From Anastrepha obliqua (lineage: Eukaryota > Arthropoda > Insecta > Diptera > Tephritidae): a DNA stretch of 64,000 nucleotides. The stretch is taken from assembly GCF_027943255.1 (NCBI RefSeq), contig NC_072894.1, positions 78,283,601 through 78,347,600 on the forward strand, given 5' to 3'. The notes under the pieces are model-generated. The model saw only the letters and a program-made list of their open reading frames with translations, was not told where the DNA came from and ran no database searches. Position numbers and translations under genes: made by a program. This document shows, one piece after another, positions 11,930 to 22,612 of this stretch (its first letter is position 1; every line of letters begins with the position of its first letter).

Positions 11930-12720
11930 GGAGAACTGTTTCGGTTATGATACTCTAAAGAAAACAGCCATTTAGAAGTGTCATAAATGCTTCAAAAGAG
12001 ATCGTGAGTTCATCAAGCATGACAAACATGCCACTATGGCAAGCCGTCGGTATCGAAAACTGACGAAAACATCAATAAAATGAAAGAAAAGTTGATCAAT
12101 AACCGCAAATTAACCACTGCAAAGCTCGCGAAGGACTTGACCATTGATTACAGATCCGTTTAGGGCATTGTATTTAATGTTTTGGGTTTGTGCCGTGCTG
12201 TTGCAAAGTTGGTCCCAAGGAACCTGAATTTCCTGGAAAGAAGCGACCGCGTTCATATCGCAAATACATGATTTCCAAGGTTTAATCCGACTCAACATTC
12301 ATTAAACGTATCATGACTGAAGGCGAGACGTGGGTTTATGGGTGGGTACGACAAGCAAACGCAGACATCAGGCGAGTTAGTGAAGAGCTCCGGATTTTAA
12401 TGCGCACTTAGTTAATAGGCACTATTATTTAGGCATTATGAGAAAAGGTTTCGTGGGAAAACAACGAGCAGATTTTGCACCATGAAAACGAACTGTCGCA
12501 CAGTGCCATCACCTGACATGGCTCCCTGCGATCTTTTTATGTTTATTGAGTCAAAAAGCTAGTACGGGAACGCGGTTTAACAGCCGAAAGGAAGTAATAG
12601 AAAAATTGAAAACGGCTATGATGGGTACGGCTTTACCGAAAATTCGTATCAAACGCTGGCATAGTGCGCTGTAGTTGATGAGGTACTTTGAAAGCGATAA
12701 TATCACTTTCGGAGAATAAA
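11930..12720 (+). pseudogene. Second mariner transposase relic, heavily decayed
   Basis: Scattered, frameshifted blocks match the mariner layout. There is a KLTKTSIK...LINNRKLTTAKLAKDL-like HTH, a VGLCRAVAKLVPR-like segment, FIKRIMTEGETWVYG (D1 region with Glu in place of Asp), LVNRHYYLGIMRKGF, and SPDMAPCDLFMFIESK carrying the third catalytic position. It ends in a KIRIKRWHS-like tail. Several stops and frame changes occur throughout. It has the same general architecture as the relic at 9740-10275, but the two are diverged and probably independent insertions. Confidence 0.75.
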
Positions 12721-13429
12721 CTTGAATTTGGAATTTTCTGAATATATTCCGCGAATTTTTAGTTAGTTTTACTGGCTTGTTAAACATGCATACATACATG
12801 CATATGTTAGAATGCACGCATGAATGTGTTCAGCAGTATTAATGAAGTGAGAAGTGTCTTTGTGATTTTCCAATAAAATTTTAATGAGAATAACAAAATT
12901 AATTACATCGCATAGCCTTTGACAAAAAAATTGTCATATGCAAACAGTGCAGTTCAATAATTTTACATAATAATCACTTAAATAGCTGTCGCATTTTACA
13001 CTTCAAATAATATGGGCAACAAATTTGCATACATATTAATTTTTTTCATGTCTATATATGAACGTATGTACATACATATGTGCATATATGTATTATGCAA
13101 GCAAGCATAATGAAGCACAAAAGAAAAATTATAATATGAAATTACACCAACATCACTTTTTATTTTGTTGCACTGTACAGCACTCGGCTGAGCATTGGAC
13201 AAAAACAATTTTTTTAAGAGATTGGGTAATAAAAAAAAGTAAGAGATTGGGTAAAAAAGTAAACCCCTTATATAATTTGGGGAAAAATAAATCCATTATC
13301 CAAAAATGTTACGCAAAAATAATAAAAATTTACAAATTGTTTTAAAACTAGTTTTGTTGTAGAGCTCTTTCGTTTGGTATGCATAATTATATACTTTTAT
13401 ACACTTTTGTACTTTTAAATATATACTTT
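12721..13429. other. AT-rich intergenic with short direct repeat
   Basis: No gene seen. AAGAGATTGGGTAA is repeated at about 13216 and 13241. TACATACATATG-type simple sequence lies near 13060-13090. Confidence 0.4.
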
Positions 13430-13665
13430 TTCTTATTGAATTTTTTTTTTTAATTAATTTAATTGAAAAAAAATTTCAGTTAAAACAAATTTGAAATTTT
13501 TCCATTAAAAAAATTTTTAATTTTTTCAATTAAAAAAATTTTTTTTGATAAAATTTCAATTTTGTTTTTTCAATTAAAAGAAAAATTTTATACAATATTA
13601 TATAAAATTTAAATTTTTTTCAATTAAAAAAAATTTTTTTTGGATAAAAATAAACGTACTTTTTT
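13430..13665. repeat. AT-rich degenerate minisatellite
   Basis: Repeated CAATTAAAAAAATTTTTTTT blocks with GATAAAATT spacers recur at roughly 40-70 bp intervals. Each block is itself nearly palindromic, so the tract can form multiple small hairpins. Confidence 0.7.
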
Positions 13666-14389
13666 AATATAAAACAGTAAACATCTTTCATACAAAACTA
13701 AAGAACCCTTTACTATAATATTTAATATAACTTGTTATGTAAAAAATTAAAACATATAATGTTGTTATATTAATAATTTGGATTCTTTCAATATTAATGA
13801 GCACTTTGCTTCCCTAAGCATAGTGATCAGCATACATTTCAACATTTAGAAGGGAATGAAAGAGAATAAAAACAGTATATATGGTACCACGTTTAAGAGT
13901 GCGAATTCATATACGCTGATGGTAATAGTTTTTTCGAATTAAAAAATGGTCGACCAACACTGTGAACTTAATTGGAATTTGGAACTTTTGTTTTATTTGT
14001 GCAAAATTTAATATAAAAGCAAGTTTGCTTAATATACTGCAATTGGTCAAACAATCTGTAAGCAATAGTTTAATCAACCAATCATAATAGCTGAGTCTTG
14101 GTTAAGTCTCCCAGCCTTGTAATCATTTAGAAATATGGTGAAACAAAGAATTTGATCAACTGGTGTTTGGAGTTCCTATAATTTGCTATACTCAGTATTG
14201 TCGCTTATATAAGTAGAGGTATATTCAACAAGCGCAAGAAACCTTTGTGCCGAAGTTATATTCGTAATGTAGAGAGCAATATTAAAGGCAATCCAAAGTC
14301 TAAGAAAAACTGCTGAAATATGCCTGCGTCCGTTCATCTTAAAGAGCTCATTCCATTTCTATTGCAGTCAATCTCTTTTTATTTTCTAA
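13666..14389. other. AT-rich intergenic
   Basis: No feature recognised. Confidence 0.35.
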
Positions 14390-15135
14390 TTTGAATTTGA
14401 TTTCAGACTATAAGGATTTTAAGTTTGCTCATGATACTTCCATCAACTTTGGGAAATTAAATTTGACTGACGGGGATGTCATTGTTGGCATAAATCAGCT
14501 TAAGCCATCCACGCCATGTTGATGGTCTATCGATTATTCTAATTAAAAGTTGTCCTACTTTGATTACGCCTTTAAAGCACATTTTCAGTTTTCTTTGATG
14601 ACTGCAAAATAACTTTTATTACGTCTACCCTTAAAAGCGGCAATAAAAATAATATTGAAAATTACAGGCCGATTTCCAAGTTATCTAAAGCTTCTAAATT
14701 ATTTGAGTATATAGCTGTTAAACATTTGATATGTCCCAATCAACATGGGTTTGTTCCGGGCTGATCTATGTACGTTAACGAATTTAGGTGCCTTTACAGA
14801 GGACTGTTTGGATACATTTCAAAGAGGTTGCCAAATGTATGCACTCTATGCAGATTTTTCTAAGGCTTTTGATAGGGTATCTCAACTAATATTAATAGCT
14901 AAACTTGAGGGTTTCGGCTTTCACTCTCAATTTCTTAAGTGGCTAATTTCCTATTTCAATAATAGGCACTGTGTCGTTCGACTTGATAATGTATCGCCTT
15001 GCACTTTTGTTGCTTCGTCTGGTGTCCTCCAAGGAAGTGTCCTAGGTCCGCTACTATTTATCCTCTTCATTAACGATATTTACTCCTGTTTTTTCATTGT
15101 GTAATTTTCTGATATACGCGGATGATCTCAGAAAT
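14390..15135 (+). pseudogene. Jockey/Juan-like LINE reverse transcriptase fragment
   Basis: Fragment of the palm and fingers of a non-LTR retrotransposon reverse transcriptase. In order it shows a GIPSIILIKSCPTLI-like block, IENYRPISKLSKASKLFEYI, PNQHGFVPG, YALYADFSKAFDRVSQ (catalytic motif A with its Asp), GFHSQFLKWLISYFNNRH, GVLQGSVLGPLLFILFINDI (motif B), then IYADDL (motif C) after a frameshift near 15100. The endonuclease half and everything after motif C are missing. One stop follows FVPG at 14763. 5' and 3' truncation plus frameshifts make it dead. Confidence 0.85.
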
Positions 15136-15229
15136 CATCAATATTTTTAGGTTTACATTAGATGTTCACAACAGCAATACACGTTATGTTGTATAAAACT
15201 ATAATATCCAAAAGTATTCTAAAAATTTA

Positions 15230-16486
15230 TTGGGTTGGCAACTAAGTAACTGCGGATTTTTTTTTTAGAAAATCAAAGACAATTTTTTCATGCAACTAAA
15301 TAACTTTATTCTGTAATGTATTGCCCATTCTGATCAATGACCATTTGCCATATTTCAGGCAGCATCATAATCCCACGTTCATAAAACTTCTGGTTTTGTT
15401 AGCAAAAAACTGAATCAGGATCGATTTCACACCATCATCATTAATGAAATTTTTACCATTCAAGGAGTTTTATAAAGATCGAAACAAAAAGTAGTCAGGT
15501 GGTGCAAGGTCAGGACTCTATGGTGGATGTGGCAAAACATTCCTAGCATGCTCCAATAATTTTTGCCGAATGGCCAAAGATGTGTGTGGCCTTGCATTGT
15601 CATGATGGCATACAATACTTTTTCGATTTGTCAATTCGCGCCACTTTTCTTCATCTGCATTGTTTAATTTCGTTAGTTCTTCAATGTAGACACCAGAATT
15701 GATCGTTCGGTTTGGTGGTAAGAGTTCAAAGTAGACAATTCCTAATCCCACCAAACTGATAACAAAACCTTCTTTTGATGAATATCAGCTTTTGATGTTG
15801 TTTGAGTTGGTTCACCTAGCCTGCTCCACGATCTTTTCCGCTTAATATTGTCGTAAACAATCCATTTTTCGTCGCCAGTTATCAGTCGTTTTAAAAATGG
15901 ATTATTTTCATTACGTTTCTTTAGCAAATCGCAGCGGTTAATGCGTTGCATTAAATGCGTTTTTTTTTCAGTTCGTGAGGAACCCATGTATAGAGTTTTT
16001 GAACATAGCTAAGTTGAGTGGTTTTAAGTGATTTTCAATGCATGTACCATATGGGATACATGAAACTTTTCTGCAATCTCATGTGTTGTACTGTGACGAT
16101 CCGAATCGATTATTGCTTTGATTAGGGCGTCATCAACTTCAACTGGACGACCAGAGCGTTTTTCATCAAAAATCACCAAAACGAAATTTGGCAAACCAAT
16201 TTTGACACTGCCGTTCTTTTAAGGCTTCGTCTCCATAAACAGTTTTCCCTTTACGAAAATAAAAAAGCAAAATATCGCAAAAATGTTCCTTTTGATTTTC
16301 CATTTTTCAACGAACGCCAAACGAAAACTACGCAACCGATCAAAAAACTTTTTTTACTGATTGACAGCTGAATTACCAACTATCAAATAACAAAATGTGT
16401 TTTACGTTTTTACTATGTCTGCAAACCTAAAAATTCAACTGAAGCCATCTATGAGAGAAATCCGCATTACTTAGTTGCCGACCCAA
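15230..16486 (-). mobile_element. Full-length mariner element with both TIRs and TA target (1257 bp)
   Basis: The ends are TTGGGTTGGCAACTAAGTAA on the left and, inverted on the right, TTGGGTCGGCAACTAAGTAA, each flanked by TA (15228-15229 and 16487-16488). Length and terminal sequence fit a canonical mariner. The transposase lies on the minus strand at 15310-16303 and is broken, so the copy is structurally complete but not autonomous. Confidence 0.93.
15310..16303 (-). pseudogene. Mariner transposase (DD34D type), frameshifted
   Basis: The start codon at 16303 opens MENQKEHFCDILLFYFRKGK. It continues through ALKERQCQNWFAKFR, KRSGRPVEVDDALI, IIDSDRHSTTHEIAEK and the family motif WVPHEL. LKRLITGDEKWIVYDN carries Asp 1, VCHHDNARPHTS Asp 2 and SPDLAPPDYFLF Asp 3, so all three catalytic residues are legible. 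Lesions are a frameshift after FGDF, stops and a shift before the WVPHEL block, a further shift with stop after VLLSVWWD (near 15754), a stop after LPHPP (near 15516), and a broken C-terminus. It is among the best-preserved transposases in the window, together with those at 16816 and 63598. Confidence 0.9.
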
Positions 16487-16702
16487 TATATTAAAAAATT
16501 GGAAGTTTTAATGAAAATTTGCTGAATTTTTCTGATTTATAAAAATTTTCCCAAAAAATTAACTCTATTTTTATTAAAAATTAACTAACTATTATCATTA
16601 ACAGAAATTGAAATGTCAAAACTTACAAATATGTAGTGCCTTTAATCATGGAACACGCTTTATGTTATACATATAATACTATATGGCATATACGAAATAA
16701 TA

Positions 16703-17592
16703 AAGGGTGGTTTAATTTCAAGAGCCGATGTTGGATGTGAACCACACCTAACGGTCAAGTTTTTTCCTGCATTTCATTTGACATTTTTCAATTTCAGACT
16801 AATTCAGTTTCAACCATGGAAAGATACACAATCGAGCAACGCGTTAAAGTTATTCAGGCTTATTATGAAAACGCGCGTTCGATTTCAAAGAAAATCATCT
16901 TCAGTGATGAGGCACATTTTCACCTCAGTGGATTCGTCAATAAGCAGAATTGCCGCATTTGGGCGAATGATAATCCGAGAGTGATTGCCGAAAAACCAAT
17001 GCACCCACAAAGAGTGAAAGTTTGGTGCGGTTTATGGGCCGGCGGCATCATTGGGCCCTATTTTTTCCAAAATGAGGCCGGTCAGGCAGTTACTGTGAAT
17101 AGTGTTCGCTATCGTGAAATGATAACGAACTTTTTATGGCCCGAATTGGAAGATATGAATGTGGACGATATGTGGTTTCAACAGGACGGTGCCACTTGTC
17201 ACACAGTTAACGAAACAATTGCTCTTTTCAGCGAAAAATTGTATGGCCGAATAATGTCACGTCGCGACGATGTCAAGTGGTCCCAAGATCATGTGATTTG
17301 ACACCGTTGGACTTCTTTCTTAGGGGTTATTTGAAAGAAAAGGTGTACGTCGATAAGCCAGCAACAATTCAAGAGCTAAAGGATGAGATCATTCGGCACA
17401 TTAACGGCATAGAACCTCAATTACGAAAATTAGGACCATCGGATGGAGGGGGTCGCGAGGTCATTTCGTCAATATTTTGTTCCGTTCGTAATTGAGCCAT
17501 ACCAATATTAATAAAGAGAAATGACAATAATTTCCTAAAAAAATTGTATTTTATTCAAAATCAGCACCGGCCCTTGAAACTTAACCATCCTT
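16703..17592 (+). mobile_element. DD41D (rosa-like) element with both TIRs, internally deleted (890 bp)
   Basis: The left end AAGGGTGGTTTAATTTCAAG follows TA (16701-16702). The right end, inverted, reads AAGGATGGTTAAGTTTCAAG and is followed by TA (17593-17594). The inner TIR also matches (GCCGATGTTG and GCCGGTGCTG). It encodes one transposase on the plus strand. Length falls well short of about 1.3 kb because about 120 residues of the DNA-binding half are deleted. Confidence 0.92.
16816..17495 (+). pseudogene. DD41D transposase with N-terminal deletion and one frameshift
   Basis: The start MERYTIEQRVKVIQAYYENA is the first HTH helix pair. After RSISK the protein jumps straight into IIFSDEAHFHLSGFVNKQNC, so the rest of the paired-like DNA-binding domain is deleted. 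The catalytic part is excellent: FSDEAHFHLSG (Asp 1), VKVWCGLWAGGIIGPYFF, MWFQQDGATCHT (Asp 2), then after a frameshift near 17275 SCDLTPLDFFLRGYLKEK (Asp 3) and VYVDKPATIQELKDEI. Counting from Asp 2 to the Asp of PLDFF gives 41 intervening residues, the hallmark of the rosa/DD41D group. The C-terminal GGGREV block corresponds to the family's GGH tail. Confidence 0.9.
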
Positions 17593-20103
17593 TATAATAT
17601 AAACAGCATGTGGTCTGACTTTTTTGCATAACAAGCATATATAAAAGCAAAAGCAATTTTCTGTATTACTACAATAATTAGTTAAATTTATTTATATTCA
17701 AAGTTTTTTTATTTTTAATTTTAAAAGTTTTTTTAAACTTGTATGAAAGAAAAAGCAAAGTATATAATTATTGTATTATAATTAAAAAAAAAGTCGGTGA
17801 ACAAATATAAAATTTGATATGCAATTTAATTAGGTGAAACAAGCAGATCATAACCATAACAATTCTTTACTAAAGCCCTTATTTCGAACTCCGAAGGCCG
17901 ATATCTCGATTTCATAAGCTAACTTCGAAAACCGGAGAAATTATTTTCTACTTATTGCAAAATCTCTTTAAAAAATTGGTTTGAGCCAATAGCGAGAAAA
18001 AAGTTGATTTTGCCGTATAGTCTTATTTATAGAGAAAATGTGCATAATTTTGATATTTGAGAATTAAGTAGGCAAGAAAAATGTGTGAAAAAATGCACAA
18101 CAAGCTATGGTATTTTGCATCACTCACCACCAATTCTAAAATAAATCTGCAAACATTCGCTCTTGTTAGCAAACAGTTACATACAAATATATATTTAAAT
18201 GTACCCCACAGTGAAAAACTGAATTACTCAGCCAACATTCTGGTTCATTAACTGGTATTTGATGGATGAAGGCATGCTATTTAGCGCGAGAGTGCAAAAT
18301 GACCATAGAGCTGTATGTAAAAAATATATGTGTGTATGTATTCTTCTGTGAAGTTGCTTTTGATTACTTTCAAAATAAATACAAATTTAAAAAATGTTAT
18401 TTATACGAATAAAATCACACAAATTATTTTGGTAGAACCGCTGCTTTTAACATGTTTGGCGTTTGTAAACTATTCAGGGCATTTGCATATATTATATTAA
18501 ACGGGCAATTTTGCTATTATCTTCCAAATAATATTTGCCTGCAACATTTTTTCTTAAATTTTCAATTTGAATATTTGTGAAAAAGTACGCTAAATATGTA
18601 AAATGTAATTTATGCATTTGTCAATAAAAAATTAAAAATGCCTTAGTCCAGCTGTGCAGATGTAGGTTTGTTTCATCATATTTCAAGTGTTTAATGGCGA
18701 AACTACTAATGGAACTACCAACTTCTCTGGCTCGAAGTAGGCACTCTTAAGGATGATAGAATGTTAGGTTTACTTTACATTGTTTACTAAATTCATAAGT
18801 TTGATGCGTGTTTTATCTAAGACCATTAGAGTATTTTACGCCCTTAGCTGGGCTTTTTATCGAGAATGGAGGCTATGTTTGCTTTCTACCGTAAGCGGTC
18901 TTCATACGCAAAAGTTCTGATTATCTCCATGCGCAATTTTCGTGTGAATCCAATTTGTTACGTTGGCATAATTAATCTATGGTTTTAGAATATCACATTA
19001 CTTTTAATATGAGAAATTCTAAGACAAGACTTCTGCAAATTAATTCTTTTAACATTTGAAAATACCAAAAAAGAAATATAAAGTGTGAAATCTTTAAAGT
19101 CCTTTTGTTAGGGTTAGTATTCGTTTTTCAGCACAAAATACACGCGCAATCTACAAAATTGGTGAGCTCATATTTAATTTGAATACAAAAATTAATTGCG
19201 TATACTTGAAAATAGTCAATTATGTAACTTTTCCTAATTATTTCCCATAATGGGGAACATCCCGAAAAGTAATTTTTAACTTCTACAATATTACTACTAT
19301 TTTTATTATTATTTTAAGATTACGAAAAAATTCAAATATTTGCCCACGTAATAGCCAAAAAGGGTAAACATTTTGTATAGTTCAGCCCATTAGCCCTTTT
19401 AGAAAATCTAAGCGGTACACATTTCCAATAACGCAGGGTCAAATCTTTTGTACTGCTCTTATTAGATATTTCACCTGCTTAATTCCATCATGGACCACAC
19501 TCTCATTTTATTTCGTTTTTGTCAAGGCGAATCTATTTAAGGTGGCTGATTTGTTTTTTCTTTTGCCATGTCCATGTGGCTGTCAGCACTACTTTGGCAT
19601 GACAATCAAACGTACAAAACGTTGTTGTTGGTCTAGCGCCACCACCTTTAATGAATGCACCTTGGCTTTGGGCAAATGAATTAGAAATCAAAAATATTTT
19701 AATTAAATTTCTAATTTAATTTTTTATCAACATTTTATGCTTCTATGCCGTGAAAGTGGGTAGATATAATTGTGAAATTGAGCGCCGGTATCGTCAAAGC
19801 ATTTTGCCACATCTTTACTCCATAGAATGGATGTTCCAATGTTCAGCGCTGCAAGGAACCTAACCAGCTCTAAATAAGACCGGTGGACTATTTTAAAAGA
19901 GTTCCTGGGTTTTAGCATTCAAATACCGCCAAATTCTTTCTTCACATCTTTACTCCAATGCACTTATTTTAAAATTTATCTACGCATGTAAATAAAGTAT
20001 ATTAAGTATCCTTTGGTTTGAAAATCGTACGTAGGGATTTTACTCATTTTTATTATCTTTAGTTATTATGTTTTTATCATGTTATTAACACCAAATTTAA
20101 GTA
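17593..20103. other. AT-rich intergenic, nothing recognised
   Basis: About 2.5 kb without a TE protein, TIR pair or convincing exon that I can identify. Several A- and T-runs occur. Confidence 0.4.
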
Positions 20104-20198
20104 AAGGGTATTTTTTAAGAGCTTGAAAACTTAGAATGATAATACGAAGCATATATATTTTGAAATGAATTTTTTTTTATTATAAACTGGTAGGATTC

Positions 20199-20862
20199 CC
20201 GGTCATTTTCCCGAATCGAATTTCCCGAATGCCGCTGGCCCGAATGTCTAAAATTCCGAATAACCAAAATCCCGAATGCCATTTTCCCGAATGCCAGTTT
20301 CACGAATGGCTATGTCCCCGAAAAATAAAATTTTTTTTTTATTAGTAATAAAGGATTTACTGCAATAAATTTTTGTAAAAGTGAACATATACATATTTGT
20401 AAACCAATTAGAGCACAATATTATAAGAAATTGCTTTTAAATAGTCCAATACTCTGTTTTCTCTTCTATAATTATCGTAGGAAGCTGTGATCGCTTGGAT
20501 TCTGCTTTGAAGCTGATACCATTTCTTCTTTGGTGCAGCTCTTACCGATCTCCCTAAACTTAACTCCGCAATAACACACTCTGTATCGGCTTGCTCTTTT
20601 TGTATTTCTGTCAGAAGGGAGTACAAACAGAAGTTAAAAAGTAGAATGACAGTTGCATTCGACATTATTCTTCTGTTGGAACCATTTATGCGTCAATTAT
20701 TTAAAAATATTCGGTAAATTAGTTATTCGGGAAATTGGTTTTCGGGAAAATGGATTCGGGAAACTGGCATTCGGGAAAATGGCATTCGGGATTTTGGTTA
20801 TTCGGAATTTTAGACATTCGGGCCAGCGGCATTCGGGAAATTCGATTCGGGAAAATGACCGG
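20199..20862. mobile_element. Foldback element with perfectly identical 103-bp arms built from ATTCGGGAAA repeats
   Basis: The arm 20199-20301 and the arm 20760-20862 are exact reverse complements over 103 bases. Similarity continues in degenerate form further inward (to about 20325 and 20715). The arms consist of short degenerate units of the type CATTCGGGAAAATGG, the same architecture as Drosophila FB/Foldback arms. The termini read CCGGTCATTTTCCCGAATCG. The 458-bp interior is AT-rich and holds one minus-strand ORF (20408-20665). No target duplication is evident next to the arms. Confidence 0.85.
20408..20665 (-). CDS. Hypothetical 85-codon ORF inside the foldback element
   Basis: An open frame of 85 codons on the minus strand between the two inverted arms. 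It starts MSNATVILLFNFCLYSLLTE, a short hydrophobic stretch, and continues with a charged segment (GRSVRAAPKKKWYQLQSRIQ) and a tail (YDNYRRENRVLDYLKAI). I do not recognise the family. The basic KKKWYQLQ patch could be part of a DNA-binding domain of a lost protein, but that is guesswork. It may equally be a chance frame in a non-coding element. The ORF stays within the element and does not enter the arms. Confidence 0.3.
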   Translation of the reverse strand: MSNATVILLFNFCLYSLLTEIQKEQADTECVIAELSLGRSVRAAPKKKWYQLQSRIQAITASYDNYRRENRVLDYLKAISYNIVL

Positions 20863-21146
20863 ATAACTTAAACCTTAAACCTTACTGAACCGAAATGTCA
20901 TTGCCATTTCTCAGCTGTCAAACCACAGCTATCAATATCGATAGTTCTCATGCAGCTAAAAAAAAACACTCGGTATAAGAAATACTTTTGTGGAATATTC
21001 CTATTTTTAATAAAGAATTCTTAAACGTTCATTTATAAATTTTTATTTACTTGTTCAAATTAGAATAATATTTACCCAATACGAACTTATTCTCTAACTG
21101 GCATACTACTGATGCATAGACTGACTAATTCGATAAATGGTATGTA

Positions 21147-21360
21147 CAGGGTGTAATACGACAGCATGAGTTGATAAATGACATTTTATAGGGCAAGGTC
21201 ATATTAAAAGTACTACTTGCTAGCATTGAAAAAAGGTAGAAAAAGAACCTTAAGTACTTCCTACGCTTCCAGGTTGTAGACAGCTGCGGCATACAAACAA
21301 ATCTTCTTTTTTTAACTTTTTTAAAAACAAAATTGTATGGGAAATGTTTTCGCCACCTTG
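21147..21360. mobile_element. Possible short MITE (214 bp)
   Basis: TA-flanked ends CAGGGTGTAATAC (21147) and, inverted, CAAGGTGGCGAAA (ending 21360) match over about 7 of the first 9 bases. No coding content. The match is short, so this is a weak call. Confidence 0.35.
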
Positions 21361-22159
21361 TATAATGTAAGCTATTAGTGTTTTAGTATGAAGCTCACCA
21401 ACTTAAATGGGCATTTAGAAGGTGTCAAGATTCAGTTAGCCAAACAAGCCCCAAAGCAAGTTAATTAACTTAAACACACGTTTGTAGGTATATGCCCCAA
21501 ATTATACTACTCGTTATAATTTGACTATGAGAAAGAAACAAGAAAAAAATGCAAAAATATAGCTTAAAAATGGTTAGAGGTAAGTCAAATAAATTAAAAA
21601 AGGAAAAGTGAGCTAAACAGAAAAGCTCGAAATTCACAGTTAACTCAATTAACTAACTTAACTTGAAAAATTTTTGCACACTGGCAAAACACTAGAAAAA
21701 AATTGCTTACAAATAGATTTGCATTAGAGCTAATTAAAATAATTATTAAAAACAAGTATTTTAGAATAAAATATTTCGAGGTTGGCAATTCCTTCCTAGA
21801 CGTCTTTTGTATGTATGATTTATTTTATTTTATTTTTATTTATGAAGACAAAAAACCTAAATTTATTATACTTCAGAAAAGTTTGCGTACAAGGTGATGG
21901 AAAGTTAATTAACAGACAGCCAGGTGGACAAATGTGGCTTAATCAATGTGTTTTCAATTGCCTATCGATGGTACACAATTTGCTGTTTTATTCTTCATCG
22001 AACCTTGAATGGGCTACTGTTATTGGCCTGCAACCCTTCTCGGCTGCGGAAACTTCTTGCTCGTTTCAAAAAGTGCTTATAAAAGTTGGTTCCTTTGTAT
22101 GTTGGCTCAGCCAAAGCAGGTCGGTACTCTTAAATTCATTGACCTTCATCTTCACATCG
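21361..22159. other. Unassigned
   Basis: AT-rich. A 144-codon plus-strand frame (21815-22249) runs through it, but I see no family motif in its first 110 residues. Confidence 0.35.
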
Positions 22160-22275
22160 AAACAATGCGTATTTACTTCACCTCGACGATTATGCCAGCA
22201 AGAAAAAATGCCGCGTCTATGGGTCGGAAAGTCCGTACGTGATCGTTGAGAAGACGATGCATCCTCTGAAAGATG
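22160..22275 (+). pseudogene. Possible small Tc1/mariner transposase fragment
   Basis: In one frame the sequence reads LHLDDYASKKKCRVYGSESP followed by YVIVEKTMHPLK. This resembles the HLSGFVNKQNCRIWANDNPR and VIAEKPMHPQR stretch after the first catalytic Asp in the element at 16816-17495. The match is short and the flanking protein is not recognisable, so it could be coincidence. Confidence 0.35.
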
Positions 22276-22501
22276 AATTCATTGAATAGCATACCGGCAT
22301 ACATCACTTAATTAGACCAAATACCAAACGGCATGTCTCCGTCTTCCCCCACAAATATCCAAACATGTATCTGGATCACATACTCGAACATTCACACTTA
22401 CTTATGAGCATATGCATGTAATTATTACCTCAATTATCTGCTTAGTCGCTAATATTTAAAGCTTCAACAACGGTAAACTGTCTTCTGCCTACAGCTGGAG
22501 C

Positions 22502-22612
22502 TCCATACCAATCGTTCCAGGCGCTATGGTATTCAGCGCTGTATTGCAGCATAAGTTAGGTCAGCTGTATGAAGCGCTGAAAGCCATTACGCCTGGAACT
22601 CTTTATATGGAA
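22502..22612. repeat. Imperfect 110-nt stem-loop
   Basis: 22514-22540 and 22573-22599 are inverted over 27 positions with four mismatches in two clusters (GTTCCAGGCG and TTCAGCGCT match exactly). Weaker pairing extends outward to CTCCATACC/TATGGAATAC. The 32-nt terminal loop and bulged stem have pre-microRNA proportions. I do not recognise a known miRNA in either arm. Confidence 0.6.

Larger units (their letters stand above)
20104..20973 (-). mobile_element. DD41D-family shell, opposite orientation, interrupted by a foldback element
   Basis: 20104-20190 matches, in reverse orientation, the 3' end of the element at 8876-9428. Shared blocks include GAGCTTGAAAACTT, GATAATAC and TTTTTTATTATAAACTG, starting AAGGG after TA. 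20882-20973 matches its 5' end (TATCAATATCGATAGTTCTC and CAGCTAAAAAAAA). Together they are the two ends of one non-autonomous copy on the minus strand. Between them lies an unrelated palindromic element (20199-20862), so this is a nested insertion or a captured interior. Confidence 0.8.

Noticed and set aside
21815..22249. 144-codon ORF as a host gene candidate
   Set aside because: No motif in its own frame; its 3' part overlaps another frame with weak transposase similarity.
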